In this document: piece after piece, positions 42,769 to 51,911 of the stretch
Layout: every line of letters starts with the position of its first letter
Position numbering within the stretch: the first letter of the stretch is position 1
Translations under genes and position numbers: made by a program
The notes under the pieces: generated by a model
The model's database searches: none
What the model was told of the DNA's origin: nothing
Seen by the model: the letters and a program-made list of their open reading frames with translations, nothing else
Source of the DNA: Pseudoduganella albidiflava
GTDB taxonomy: Bacteria > Pseudomonadota > Gammaproteobacteria > Burkholderiales > Burkholderiaceae_D
DNA: 64,000 bases
Direction: 5' to 3'
Assembly: GCF_004322755.1 (NCBI RefSeq)
Contig: NZ_CP036401.1
Span: 3,224,001-3,288,000 of the forward strand

Positions 42769-45051
42769 ATGACAAGAACCGATCTTCCCCCTGGGCTGGC
42801 CCGCATCGAACTGCCGGAACACTGGCGTTCGGACACGCAGATGCAGCTTGCTCCTGGGGAAAACGTGCAAAGTGCGCTGGAGGTTGACCTCGATGACAAA
42901 CTGCATTTCGCCAAGGGCATCGTACTGCTGACGGATCGCCGTATCTTGTCCCGCGCGCCGGGCCAGGGCTGGCAGGCCTGGCCCTATCGCCAGGGCATGC
43001 TGCTCAAGCTCCACGACCACGCCGGCGTGGGCCACCTGGAACTGTTCGACGAACACGGCCGCCTGGCCGCCTGGCGCTTCACGCTGGGCCAGAACCTGTA
43101 TGCGATCAAGCTGGCCGAAGCCTTTACCCCGCTGATGGAAGCGGCGCTGACGGGCCAGCCCGTGGCGCGCCCGGAGGAGCATGCCTGCCCCACCTGCAAG
43201 GCACCGCTGGACCCGGACCAGGACGAATGCCCGATCTGCACGAAGGTGGTGCACACGCCGCCGTCCACCTGGACGCTGCTGCGGCTGTGGCGCTTCGCGC
43301 ACCCGTACCGCTGGCCGCTGGCGGGCGGCTTCACTCTGATGCTGCTGTCCACCGCGGCGCACATGATCCCGCCCTACATCAGCATGCCGCTGATGGACAA
43401 TGTGCTGATCCCCTACCAGAACGGCCAGCCGGTCGATACCAGCCTGGTGACGATGTACATGTCGGCGTTGCTGGGTTCGGCGATCCTGGCGTGGATCCTC
43501 GGCTGGGGCAAGACCTACGTGCTGGCGCTCGTGTCGGAGCGGATCGGTGCGGACCTGCGCACGTCCACCTACGAACACCTGCTGCGGCTGTCGCTCGAGT
43601 ACTTCGGCGGCAAGCGCACCGGCGACCTGATGGCGCGCATCGGCAGCGAGAGCGACCGCATCTGCGTGTTCCTGTCGCTGCACCTGCTCGATTTCGCCTC
43701 CGACTGCCTGATGATCATCATGACGGGCGTGATCCTGTTCACGATCGACCCGTGGCTGGCCCTGGTGACGCTGGTACCGCTGCCATTCATCGCCTGGCTG
43801 ATCCACCTGGTGCGCGACCGCCTGCGCACGGGCTTCGAGAAGATCGACCGCGTGTGGGGCGAAGTGACCAACGTGCTGGCAGATACGATCCCCGGCATCC
43901 GCGTGGTGAAGGCCTTCGCCCAGGAAGCCCGCGAGGCGCAGCGCTTCCGCATCGCCAACAAGCACAACCTGGCCGTCAACGACAAGCTGAACAAGGTGTG
44001 GTCGCTGTTCTCGCCCACCGTGTCGTTCCTGACCGAGGTGGGCCTGCTGGTGATCTACGTGTTCGGCATCTTCCAGGTCTCCCAGTCGCATGTCACGGTG
44101 GGCGTGCTGACCGCCTTCCTCACGTATTCGACACGCTTCTACAGCCGGCTCGATTCGATGAGCCGGATCGTCTCGGTCACGCAGAAGTCGGCGTCCGCCG
44201 CCAAGCGCATCTTCGACATCCTGGACCACGTGTCTTCCGTGCCGGAACCGGCCAACCCGGTCAAGCTGGACAAGGTGGAGGGCAACATCACGCTGCGCGA
44301 AGTCGGCTTCCGCTATGGCAACCGCGCCGTCAACCGGGGCGTGAACCTGGAGATCAAGGCCGGCGAGATGATCGGCCTGGTGGGCCATTCCGGTTCGGGC
44401 AAGTCCACGCTGGTCAACCTGATCTGCCGTTTCTACGACGTGGCCGAGGGCGCTATCCTGCTCGACGGGGTCGATATCCGCTCGCTGGCCGTGTCCGACT
44501 ATCGACGCAATATCGGGCTGGTGCTGCAGGAGCCGTTCCTGTTCTTCGGCACGATCGCGGAGAACATCGCCTACGGCAAGCCGGACGCGAGCCGCGCCGA
44601 GATCATGGCCGCCGCGCGTGCCGCGCACGCCCACGACTTCATCCTGCGCCTGCCGCAGGGCTACGACTCGATGGTGGGTGAACGGGGCCAGGGCCTGTCC
44701 GGCGGCGAACGCCAGCGCATCTCGATTGCCCGCGCGCTGCTGATCGACCCGCGCATCCTGATCCTGGACGAGGCGACGGCGTCGGTGGACTCCGAGACGG
44801 AAAAGGAAATCCAGAAGGCGCTGGACAACCTGGTGGCGGGCCGCACCACGATCGCCATCGCGCACCGCCTGTCGACGCTGCAGCGCGCCAACCGGCTGGT
44901 GGTGATGGACCGCGGCAAGGTCGTCGAGGAAGGCCCGCACGAGGAACTGATGGCCAACGAAGGTGCCTATTACCGCCTGTACCAGGCACAGGCCCGCAAC
45001 GTCGATACCGACCTGGATGACAAGGATGCGCAACGCGATGACGACAATTGA
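42769..45051 (+). CDS. Cyanophycin-associated ABC exporter with PH-like and zinc-ribbon N-terminus
   Basis: This 760-residue half-transporter has three parts. Residues 1-130 form a PH-like region (KGIVLLTDRRILSRAPGQGW, then LELFDEHGRLAAWRF). A zinc-ribbon follows with CPTC and CPIC (Cys 140, 143, 154 and 157). The exporter module has six spans from about residue 180 and an ATPase with Walker A GLVGHSGSGKST near 537-548, signature LSGGERQRISIARAL and Walker B ILILDEATASVD. The gene is divergent from cphA'-cphA and overlaps a DUF1854 gene, the arrangement known for cyanophycin-associated transporters. What it moves (Asp-Arg peptides, polymer precursors or a peptide) is unknown. Confidence 0.9.
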   Translation: MTRTDLPPGLARIELPEHWRSDTQMQLAPGENVQSALEVDLDDKLHFAKGIVLLTDRRILSRAPGQGWQAWPYRQGMLLKLHDHAGVGHLELFDEHGRLAAWRFTLGQNLYAIKLAEAFTPLMEAALTGQPVARPEEHACPTCKAPLDPDQDECPICTKVVHTPPSTWTLLRLWRFAHPYRWPLAGGFTLMLLSTAAHMIPPYISMPLMDNVLIPYQNGQPVDTSLVTMYMSALLGSAILAWILGWGKTYVLALVSERIGADLRTSTYEHLLRLSLEYFGGKRTGDLMARIGSESDRICVFLSLHLLDFASDCLMIIMTGVILFTIDPWLALVTLVPLPFIAWLIHLVRDRLRTGFEKIDRVWGEVTNVLADTIPGIRVVKAFAQEAREAQRFRIANKHNLAVNDKLNKVWSLFSPTVSFLTEVGLLVIYVFGIFQVSQSHVTVGVLTAFLTYSTRFYSRLDSMSRIVSVTQKSASAAKRIFDILDHVSSVPEPANPVKLDKVEGNITLREVGFRYGNRAVNRGVNLEIKAGEMIGLVGHSGSGKSTLVNLICRFYDVAEGAILLDGVDIRSLAVSDYRRNIGLVLQEPFLFFGTIAENIAYGKPDASRAEIMAAARAAHAHDFILRLPQGYDSMVGERGQGLSGGERQRISIARALLIDPRILILDEATASVDSETEKEIQKALDNLVAGRTTIAIAHRLSTLQRANRLVVMDRGKVVEEGPHEELMANEGAYYRLYQAQARNVDTDLDDKDAQRDDDN

Positions 45052-45508
45052 TTTCCAGCTGCGGCGCGACCCGTTCGGCCGCCTTTCCCTGATCGACGCC
45101 GGCGGCACCGTGCACGAAGGCGTGGCGCCGGTGCGCGCCTTCCCGATCCAGGCGCCCGACGAAGGGCTGGCCCTGGTGAATACGGATGGCAAGGAAGTGG
45201 TGTGGATCGATACGCTGGACGACCTGCCGGCGGAGATCGCGGCGCTGATCCGCGAGGAACTGTCGGGGCGCGAGTTCATGCCGGAGATCCGGCGCATCGT
45301 CGATGTGACGAGCTTCGCCACGCCATGCACGTGGACCGTGGACACCGACCGCGGCACGGCCGATTTCGTGCTGCGCGGCGAAGAGGACATCCGCCGCATC
45401 GGCACCGAAGCCCTGCTCATCTCGGACACCCACGGCATCCAGTTCCTGGTGCGGAACCAGTACGCGCTGGACAAGCACAGCAAGAAAATCCTCGACCGCT
45501 TCCTGTGA
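45038..45508 (+). CDS. DUF1854 family protein, cyanophycin-associated
   Basis: This 156-residue cytoplasmic protein starts at ATG 45038, 14 bases inside the ABC gene, so translation is coupled. DUF1854 features are FQLRRDPFGRLSLIDAGGTV, VRAFPIQAPDEGLALVN and FMPEIRRIVDVTSFATPCTW, ending SDTHGIQFLVRNQYALDKHS. It is regularly paired with the exporter next to cphA genes, which suggests that the two proteins form one complex. No catalytic motif is seen. A longer upstream start would read through the ABC gene and is unlikely. Confidence 0.88.
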   Translation: MTTIDFQLRRDPFGRLSLIDAGGTVHEGVAPVRAFPIQAPDEGLALVNTDGKEVVWIDTLDDLPAEIAALIREELSGREFMPEIRRIVDVTSFATPCTWTVDTDRGTADFVLRGEEDIRRIGTEALLISDTHGIQFLVRNQYALDKHSKKILDRFL

Positions 45509-45538
45509 TGCGCTTGCTGTGAAGCGCTTCCTGTGAAG
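45497..45538 (+). repeat. 14-bp tandem repeat across the DUF1854 stop codon
   Basis: CGCTTCCTGTGATG, CGCTTGCTGTGAAG and CGCTTCCTGTGAAG follow each other without gaps, and a partial CGCTGAG comes next. The first unit contains the DUF1854 stop codon. Confidence 0.85.
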
Positions 45539-45544
45539 CGCTGA

Positions 45545-45563
45545 GCCGCGGCCTGGCCGCGGC
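45545..45563. terminator. GC-rich hairpin between convergent genes
   Basis: CCGCGGCCTGGCCGCGG is a perfect stem with a one-base centre, lying between the convergent DUF1854 and single-span protein genes. It has no U-tract on either side, so termination is only a guess from position. Confidence 0.35.
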
Positions 45564-45583
45564 CCATGTGGCCGGCTACCGCC

Positions 45584-46246
45584 CTACTTCAGGTACGGCG
45601 CGCAGGCGGCCGTCTTTTTCGCGGCGCCATCGCACACGGCACGGCGGCATTCCACGGCACCCGATTCGCCGGGCCCGGGGCAACGCGCGAACACGGTGCC
45701 GTAGCGGTCCTTGCGGGGTGCCGCCTCGGCGCGCTCGCGCTGTGGCCTGGCTGGTGCCGGCACCACTGCGGGCGCCGCCGATTCATCCCCGGACGCGCCG
45801 GACGTCTGCACCGCAGTCCGCGCCGGGGTCTGGCCGGGTGCCACTTCGGCGGCCACCCAGTCGGGCAGGTCGCGCAGCACGGCGTCGGGCACGGGCTGGC
45901 CAGGCAAGACCAGTGGCGGCAGGCGATCGGCCGACGGCGCAACCGGCACGGCCGCCACTTCCCCTGCCGGCTCGGCCTGCGCTGGCACGGTTGTGGCCCC
46001 CGCCGCGGCCGCAGCCGGTGCGCCTGGCGCCGCCAGCGCCCGGCCGGAGAGCGAATTCTCGACACTCTCCATGGCGCGGTTGGTCTGCCATGCCTGAACG
46101 CCCCAGACCGCCGCGGCGACGGTGAGGGCCGCCAGCACGGCGGCACCGGCCCAGGCGATCTTGCGGGCGTTGGTCGATGCGGGCGCCCCTTCGGCAGAGG
46201 CCGGGTCGTGCGTTTCCGCTCCGGATGGTTGGGTGTCGGGTTCCAT
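45584..46246 (-). CDS. Single-span protein with Cys-rich C-terminal tail (paralogue 1)
   Basis: This protein of about 220 residues has a short acidic N-terminus, one membrane span (AWAGAAVLAALTVAAAVWGV), a Pro/Ala-rich linker of about 120 residues and a C-terminal tail, FARCPGPGESGAVECRRAVC then AACAPYLK. The tail has four cysteines and aligns with that of the gene at 49571-50584. The start is ATG 46246 (MEPDTQPSG). The tail should lie in the periplasm, where disulfides could form. The family is unknown to me. The gene is divergent from the FdhF/YdeP-type gene (119 bp). Confidence 0.75.
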   Translation of the reverse strand: MEPDTQPSGAETHDPASAEGAPASTNARKIAWAGAAVLAALTVAAAVWGVQAWQTNRAMESVENSLSGRALAAPGAPAAAAAGATTVPAQAEPAGEVAAVPVAPSADRLPPLVLPGQPVPDAVLRDLPDWVAAEVAPGQTPARTAVQTSGASGDESAAPAVVPAPARPQRERAEAAPRKDRYGTVFARCPGPGESGAVECRRAVCDGAAKKTAACAPYLK

Positions 46247-46364
46247 CCCGAGAGGATACACGAGGAGCGCGTGATAGGAAATACAACGCCGGGTATCACT
46301 GTGCGGTTGCGCACCGACCGCCCCGCAGTGCCGCGCTACCGTGGGTCGTCATCGAGGAGATACC

Positions 46365-48659
46365 ATGAGCGAAAAGTTGAAGGTCGAGTCGGCGGACATG
46401 CCGGCCGGCGGCTGGGGGTCGTTGAAGGAAGTCACCAACATCCTGTTCCACGAGCACGTGCCGCTGAAGGACAGCCGGCTGCTGCTCAAGCAGAACAAGC
46501 CGGATGGCTATGCCTGCGTCAGCTGTGCCTGGGCCAAGCCGGCCAATCCGCACCCGTTCGAGTTCTGCGAGAGCGGCGCGAAAGCCACCGCGTGGGAAAC
46601 CACCAGCAAGGCGATCGGCGCCGATTTCTTCGAGCGCCACACGGTCACCGAGCTGGAGAGCTGGAGCGACCATGCGCTGGAAGACCAGGGCCGCCTCACG
46701 GTACCGCTGCGCTGGGATGCCGCCAGCGACAAGTATCGCCCGATCGACTGGGACACGGCGTTCTCCGAGATCGGCACGGCGCTGCGCGCGTGCGACCGCG
46801 AGCACGTGGTGTTCTACTCTTCCGGACGGGCCTCGCTGGAAGCGTCGTACATGTACCAGCTGATGGCCCGCATGTACGGCAACAACAACCTGCCGGACAG
46901 TTCGAACATGTGCCACGAAAGCACTTCCGTCGGCCTGAAGAAGACCATCGGCGTGGCGGTCGGCACTGTCGGACTGAACGACTTCGAGCACACCGACTGC
47001 ATCTTCTTCTTCGGCCAGAACGTGGGTGTCAACAGCCCGCGCATGCTGCACCAGCTGCAGGAAGCCCGCAAGCGTGGCGTGCAAATCATCACCTTCAACC
47101 CGCTGCGCGAGCGTGGCCTGGTCAGCTTCACGAACCCGCAATCCCCGCTCGAGATGCTGACAGGGCAGGAAACGCCGATCAGCACGCAGTACCACCAGCT
47201 CCTGCCCGGCGGCGATACGGCAGCGCTGATGGGCCTGTGCAAGGCCGTGCTGGCACGGGACGACGCGGCCCATGCCGCCGGCGACCAGCGCGTGCTGGAC
47301 ATGGCGTTCCTGCAGGAGCACACGCATGGCTTCGAGGCGTTCGAACAATCCGTGCGCGCCTGCGCTTGGGACGCCATCGAGGCGGAATCCGGGCTGCCGC
47401 GCGCCGCGCTCGAAGCGGCGGCGGATGTCTACTGCAAGTCCGCCGCGGTGATGGGCGTGTATGGCATGGGGCTGACGCAGCACCGGCACGGCGTGCAAAA
47501 CGTGACGATGCTGGTGAACTTCCTGCTCATGCGCGGCAATATCGGCAAGCCCGGCGCCGGCATCTGCCCGGTGCGCGGGCATTCGAACGTGCAGGGCCAG
47601 CGCACGGTGGGCATCACGGAAAAGCCGGAATTGGCGCCGCTCGACAAGCTGAAGGAGCAATACGGTTTCGAACCGCCCCGCAAGCCGGGCATGAACACGG
47701 TGGAAGCCTGCGAGGCGATCCTGGCGGGCAAGGTACCGGCCTTCATCGCGCTGGGCGGAAACTTCGTGCGTGCCGTGCCGGATACCGTGCGGATGGAAGC
47801 GGCCTGGCGCGAGCTGCCGCTGACGGTGCAGGTTTCAACCAAGCTGAACCGCAATCACGTCATCCACGGCAAGGCCTCCTACATCCTGCCCTGCCTGGGC
47901 AGGATCGAAATCGACCGCCAGCACGGCATTCCGCAGTCCGTATCGGTGGAAGACAGTACCGCGTGCATGCACGGCTCGCGCGGCATGGCCGAACCGGCCG
48001 CGGCAACGCTGCTGTCGGAGCCGGCCATCGTGGCGGGCCTGGCCAAGGCGATCCTGCCGCTCAACCCCAAGGTGGACTGGGACGCCTGGGTGGCCGACTA
48101 CGGCCGTATCCGCGATGCGATCGAGACCACCTACCCCGCCATCTTCAAGGATTTCAATGCGCGGATGTGGACGCCCGGCGGCTTCCGCAAGCCGCTGGGC
48201 GCCGCCGAGCGGGTGTGGGACACCCCCAGCAAGCGGGCCGAATTCACCGTGCCGCAATCGCTTCAAGTCGATCCCGACAGCGACAGCCGGGACCCGGCGG
48301 CGCTGCGGCTGTTCACGGTGCGCAGCGACGGCCAGTTCAACACGACGATCTACAGCAATGAAGACCGCTTCCGCGGCGTGAGCGGCAGCCGCATGGTGCT
48401 GTTCATGGCGGGGGCCGACATGGCGCGGCTGGGTCTGGCCGCGGGCGACCTGGTCGACCTGGTCACCGCCGTCAGCGACGATGCGCCACGCCTGGTCCGC
48501 GGCTTGAGCGTGGTCCCGTACGATATCCCGGAAGGCAGCGTGGCCGGCTACTACCCGGAATGCAATCCGCTGATTCCGCTGTGGCACCATGCGATCGACA
48601 GCAAGGTGCCGGCGGCGAAATCCATCGACGTGCTGGTGCGCCGCGCCAGCCTGCATTGA
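46365..48659 (+). CDS. FdhF/YdeP-type molybdopterin oxidoreductase
   Basis: This 764-residue molybdenum enzyme is of the formate dehydrogenase-like FdhF/YdeP group. The N-terminus has DGYACVSCAWAKP with a further FEFCESG, a possible reduced iron-sulfur site. The molybdopterin domains include YSSGRASLEASYMYQLMARM, SNMCHESTSVGLKKTIG (Cys near the metal position), FFFGQNVGVNSPRMLHQLQ and NVTMLVNFLLMRGNIGKPGAG. The C-terminal cofactor-binding domain has LRLFTVRSDGQFNTTIYS. The ATG at 46365 follows GAGGAGAT. No fdhD or accessory subunit gene is adjacent; the natural substrate of this group is unclear, and YdeP has been linked to acid stress in E. coli. Confidence 0.92.
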   Translation: MSEKLKVESADMPAGGWGSLKEVTNILFHEHVPLKDSRLLLKQNKPDGYACVSCAWAKPANPHPFEFCESGAKATAWETTSKAIGADFFERHTVTELESWSDHALEDQGRLTVPLRWDAASDKYRPIDWDTAFSEIGTALRACDREHVVFYSSGRASLEASYMYQLMARMYGNNNLPDSSNMCHESTSVGLKKTIGVAVGTVGLNDFEHTDCIFFFGQNVGVNSPRMLHQLQEARKRGVQIITFNPLRERGLVSFTNPQSPLEMLTGQETPISTQYHQLLPGGDTAALMGLCKAVLARDDAAHAAGDQRVLDMAFLQEHTHGFEAFEQSVRACAWDAIEAESGLPRAALEAAADVYCKSAAVMGVYGMGLTQHRHGVQNVTMLVNFLLMRGNIGKPGAGICPVRGHSNVQGQRTVGITEKPELAPLDKLKEQYGFEPPRKPGMNTVEACEAILAGKVPAFIALGGNFVRAVPDTVRMEAAWRELPLTVQVSTKLNRNHVIHGKASYILPCLGRIEIDRQHGIPQSVSVEDSTACMHGSRGMAEPAAATLLSEPAIVAGLAKAILPLNPKVDWDAWVADYGRIRDAIETTYPAIFKDFNARMWTPGGFRKPLGAAERVWDTPSKRAEFTVPQSLQVDPDSDSRDPAALRLFTVRSDGQFNTTIYSNEDRFRGVSGSRMVLFMAGADMARLGLAAGDLVDLVTAVSDDAPRLVRGLSVVPYDIPEGSVAGYYPECNPLIPLWHHAIDSKVPAAKSIDVLVRRASLH

Positions 48660-48721
48660 CCGGGTCGTACCAGACAGCTCGGGGCGGTTGAGGTTCCTTA
48701 AAAAATAAAAGGGTCGCAAGG

Positions 48722-48749
48722 TTGACAAAGGGTCCACGGGGGCTAGGCT
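48722..48749 (+). promoter_or_regulatory. Sigma70-like promoter of the PEP-CTERM gene
   Basis: TTGACA (48722-48727) and TAGGCT (48744-48749) are 16 bp apart and lie 68 bp before the PEP-CTERM start. The -35 box is perfect and the -10 box weak. The AT-rich tract AAAAAATAAAA just upstream could act as an UP element. Confidence 0.5.
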
Positions 48750-48816
48750 GAAGTCAGCGCGCACCAGTTGGACCCGAAAACCTGCTATCAAACCCTGCTA
48801 CCTCGATGGAGGAATC

Positions 48817-49371
48817 ATGCCCGCATCTGTCCTGACCAGATGGGCCGGAGCCACCGCGTTTGCCGCGCTCGCCGCCAGCCCCGCGTTTGCCGATACCGAA
48901 TCGGTCCATTACGGCAACCTCACTGCGAATGCCGTGGTTGCCACGCCCCTCTCACCCGGCGATAACCTGTTTGTCGACACTTTCACCAGCGAACACGGCG
49001 CCCTGAGCCAGATCACCACGTTTACGCTGGATAGCGCTGCCGACTTCAACGGCCTGGCCGGCTGGATCATCGATACCGCCGACGGGCAAGGCCCCCGCCT
49101 GGTGGGCGTCAACATCGACATCCTCGATTCCCAATCGACCGTGGTGGCCAGCGATGAGTTCACCGGTGTGCTCGGCGGCTTCGCGCACTCGAGCTTCCTG
49201 GGCAGCCTGGGCCCGGGAATCTATACGCTGGTTGCGACCGGCAACGCGGTGCGCGACGCATCGCTCGACATCTCGCTGTCGTTCACCCCGGCAGTGCCCG
49301 AGCCCGCGACGTATGGCATGCTGATCGGCGGCTTCGGTGTGCTGGCCATGCTGGCGCGGCGGCGGCGCTGA
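48817..49371 (+). CDS. PEP-CTERM sorting-signal protein
   Basis: This 184-residue exported protein has a signal peptide (TAFAALAASPAFADTE, cleavage near residue 25), a beta-rich body without cysteine, and a C-terminal sorting tripartite signal: VPEPATYGML, a hydrophobic stretch IGGFGVLAML and ARRRR. In bacteria with exosortase such proteins are processed and go to the cell surface or exopolysaccharide matrix. No exosortase gene is in the window. GGAGGAATC precedes the ATG. It stands alone between the molybdoenzyme and the second Cys-tail protein. Confidence 0.93.
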   Translation: MPASVLTRWAGATAFAALAASPAFADTESVHYGNLTANAVVATPLSPGDNLFVDTFTSEHGALSQITTFTLDSAADFNGLAGWIIDTADGQGPRLVGVNIDILDSQSTVVASDEFTGVLGGFAHSSFLGSLGPGIYTLVATGNAVRDASLDISLSFTPAVPEPATYGMLIGGFGVLAMLARRRR

Positions 49372-49570
49372 GTGTGCCTCGAAGCGGGGGCGCGTTGCGG
49401 TGGCTTGATGCGGTGGCTCGAAGCGCACTTTCGATGGTGCAGCTCCCTGGCGATACTTCGCAGCTTCGCCACCGCGGTAACCACGTGCCCCGGCTCACTG
49501 CGGCAAGTCCGGCCGTACTCCTCCTGCCGTACTCCTTCGCGTGGATCTTCGACGTGTCGCGACGCGGGAC

Positions 49571-50584
49571 TCAAGGCCGGCGCTCCAGGTAGGGCCGGCA
49601 AGCGGCTTCCTTGCCGGCACCGCCATTGCAGATATGCCAGCGGCACATCACGGCCCCTTTCGTGCCGAGCGGCGGGCAGCGCCTGAACGTGCCGGTACTT
49701 CGCGCCGTGTTCTTCGCCACGGCGCGGCGCTCCGGTGTGGCCTTGCGTTTTGCCGCCCGCGAGGCCCGGTTGCGCTTTCGCGGTTCCGGGGCAGCGTCTT
49801 TCGCCGTGTCTGCCTTGCCTTGTGCTTCCGCGACGCTCGCGCTGCCGGCCGCTGGTCCCGCCGATGCAAGGCTGACCGCCTTGCCGTCGGCATTCGGCGG
49901 CACCGGTGGCGCGGGCACGATGGGCTGGGCGGCAGCGATGGACGCGGCCTGTTCCTGGCCCGGCTTGCCGGGCAGGCCTGCGCTCGCCCCCGCCACTGGT
50001 ACGTCAGCCGAAGCGCCGGCGGGCGGGCCTGCTGTTGCTACACCGGTTCCCACCGCCTGGGTGGGCGCGCCGGGAGTTGAAACAGGAAAAACATCCGTCG
50101 ATGGTGCAACGGCGTTTGCCGGCGCGCCCGCCGCGTTCGGATTACCGGCCGGCAGCGCAGGCGGGGCGCCCGCGGCCTGCAAGCCAGACTGCGCTGGCAC
50201 CGGCCCTGTCGCGGGGGGCGGCACCGCGGGCACTGGAAGCGGCGCCATGCGCGCAAGCTTGTACAGCGCCTGGTCGGCCTGCCATTTGCGCACCAGCGAG
50301 GGCGTGGCCGCGGCGATCGCCAGAAACAGCATGCCGAGCAAAATCCATGGCAAGCGCTGCCGCCAACGGGCCGCCGGCGCGTCTTCGGCCGATGCCGCCG
50401 TATCGGGCAGGGCAAAATCAGGTTGGCCGGCACCGGTGGCGAAGCCGGATGGCGGAAGGTCCGCCGGACCGCGCGGCGCAGCCGGGGCATCCGCTCGCGT
50501 CGCGGACGTTGCCGGCGGCGCGGCCGGTTCGGCCGGTTCTGGTGGTTCTTGTGGTCCTGGTGGAATGGAGGAATGTTCGCGCAT
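49571..50584 (-). CDS. Single-span protein with Cys-rich C-terminal tail (paralogue 2)
   Basis: This 337-residue protein starts at ATG 50584 (MREHSSIPPGPQ). A Pro-rich cytoplasmic part is followed by one span (WILLGMLFLAIAAATPSLV), a Pro/Ala-rich linker of about 150 residues, a basic stretch (RKRNRASRAAKRKATPE) and the tail FRRCPPLGTKGAVMCRWHIC then AACRPYLERR. The four cysteines and the CR...C.G....AC.PYL pattern equal those of the gene at 45584-46246. Overall layout is the same, so the two are paralogues. A longer upstream frame exists but has no ribosome site. The function is unknown. Confidence 0.75.
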   Translation of the reverse strand: MREHSSIPPGPQEPPEPAEPAAPPATSATRADAPAAPRGPADLPPSGFATGAGQPDFALPDTAASAEDAPAARWRQRLPWILLGMLFLAIAAATPSLVRKWQADQALYKLARMAPLPVPAVPPPATGPVPAQSGLQAAGAPPALPAGNPNAAGAPANAVAPSTDVFPVSTPGAPTQAVGTGVATAGPPAGASADVPVAGASAGLPGKPGQEQAASIAAAQPIVPAPPVPPNADGKAVSLASAGPAAGSASVAEAQGKADTAKDAAPEPRKRNRASRAAKRKATPERRAVAKNTARSTGTFRRCPPLGTKGAVMCRWHICNGGAGKEAACRPYLERRP

Positions 50585-50758
50585 ACTGTAGCGTACGACT
50601 TTTGCGCGAAACGCGGCGCCGGGACGCTGTACGGTGGCGCGCCGCATCGGAAAAACCAGCAGCGCTGGTTGTGTGGCCCCCGCCATGCGATACCAGTCGG
50701 CGTCGATTGGCATCGCCTGGCGCGGTTGCGCTCGGCCGGGCCGGCGGGCGGCGTTCCG

Positions 50759-51778
50759 TCAGGTGTCTTGCGGTGCCGTGCGGGGCGGCACCGGCGCATC
50801 CGGCGGCAACAGGCCTTCGGCCAGCAGTTCCTGCCAAAACTGTTCGGGAATTTCAATGCCCAGCAAGCTGGCATTGCGCCGGAGGTGTTCCGGGCTGCTG
50901 GCCCCCGGTATCGTGGCCACCACGACCGGATGCCCCAGGCCGAACTGCAGCGCGGCCGCCGCGAGGTCGACGCCGTGGCGGGCCGCCACCTTGCGCAAGC
51001 GGTCGCGATGCTCGTGCTGCGCCGGACTGGCCGGGCCGTAGTCGTAGTTGCCGCCGCCGGCCAGGAAACCCGAGTTGAATGGACCGCCCTGCACCACGTG
51101 CGCGCCCCGCTCGGCGCACAGCGGGAACAGCTCTTCCAGCGGTGTCTGTTCCATCAGCGTGTAGCGGCCGGCCAGCAGGAAGATGTCCGGATCGGATTGC
51201 CGCAGCGCCCGCAGGCATGGTTCGATGGTGTTCACGCCGAGCCCCCAGCCCTTGATCAGGCCTTCTTCGCGCAGCTTGACGAGCCCCTCGAAGGCACCGC
51301 CCGGGCCCGCGGCGATGCGGAAGTAATGCTCGAACTCGTTTCCCAGGGCATCGATCGACAGGTCATGCACGTACACGATGTCGATGCTGCCGATCGCCAG
51401 GCGCTGCAGGCTGTCCTCGACCGAACGGCGGGCGCCGTCTGCCGTGTAGTCGAGCACGCGCCGGAATGGCAGCGAGGAGACGAACGGGCTGGCGATGTCG
51501 CCGGCCACGTCCGGCACCAGCAGGCGGCCGACCTTGGTCGACAAGGTGTATTCGTCCCGCGCGCGCCGGCGCAATGCCTGGCCGAAGCGCAGTTCCGACA
51601 GGCCGGTGCCGTAATGCGGCGCGGTGTCGAAATAGCGGATGCCGGCATCCCAGGCGGCATCGACGGTCGCTTCGCCGGCTGCGTCGGTAGTGGCATGGTA
51701 CATGTCGCCCAACCCGGTGCCGCCCAGGCCGAGGCGCGTAATCGGTTGATAACGCTGCGGTCGATAACGCTGGTTCAC
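50759..51778 (-). CDS. Aldo/keto reductase
   Basis: This 339-residue NADP-type aldo/keto reductase resembles D-threo-aldose 1-dehydrogenase or pyridoxal 4-dehydrogenase. Active-site elements are FDTAPHYGTGLSE (Asp, Tyr), LSTKVGRLL (Lys) and IDIVYVHDLS (His). Cofactor-binding segments near the C-terminus are VVVATIPGASSPEHLRRN. The barrel is complete. No transporter or kinase of a sugar or vitamin pathway is adjacent, so the substrate stays open. The gene is single, with 126 bp towards the recombinase gene. Confidence 0.9.
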   Translation of the reverse strand: MNQRYRPQRYQPITRLGLGGTGLGDMYHATTDAAGEATVDAAWDAGIRYFDTAPHYGTGLSELRFGQALRRRARDEYTLSTKVGRLLVPDVAGDIASPFVSSLPFRRVLDYTADGARRSVEDSLQRLAIGSIDIVYVHDLSIDALGNEFEHYFRIAAGPGGAFEGLVKLREEGLIKGWGLGVNTIEPCLRALRQSDPDIFLLAGRYTLMEQTPLEELFPLCAERGAHVVQGGPFNSGFLAGGGNYDYGPASPAQHEHRDRLRKVAARHGVDLAAAALQFGLGHPVVVATIPGASSPEHLRRNASLLGIEIPEQFWQELLAEGLLPPDAPVPPRTAPQDT

Positions 51779-51911
51779 GGTGCATCCCTTCTTCGCGTTG
51801 ATGGAGGCGCGGCGATTCGCCGCGGGCTCATGCTACACCGCGGCAGGGTGCGCACGATTCACGCGTCGCGCGGGACCTGCCGGTACAAGCGTGCACGACG
51901 CGAATGCCCGT

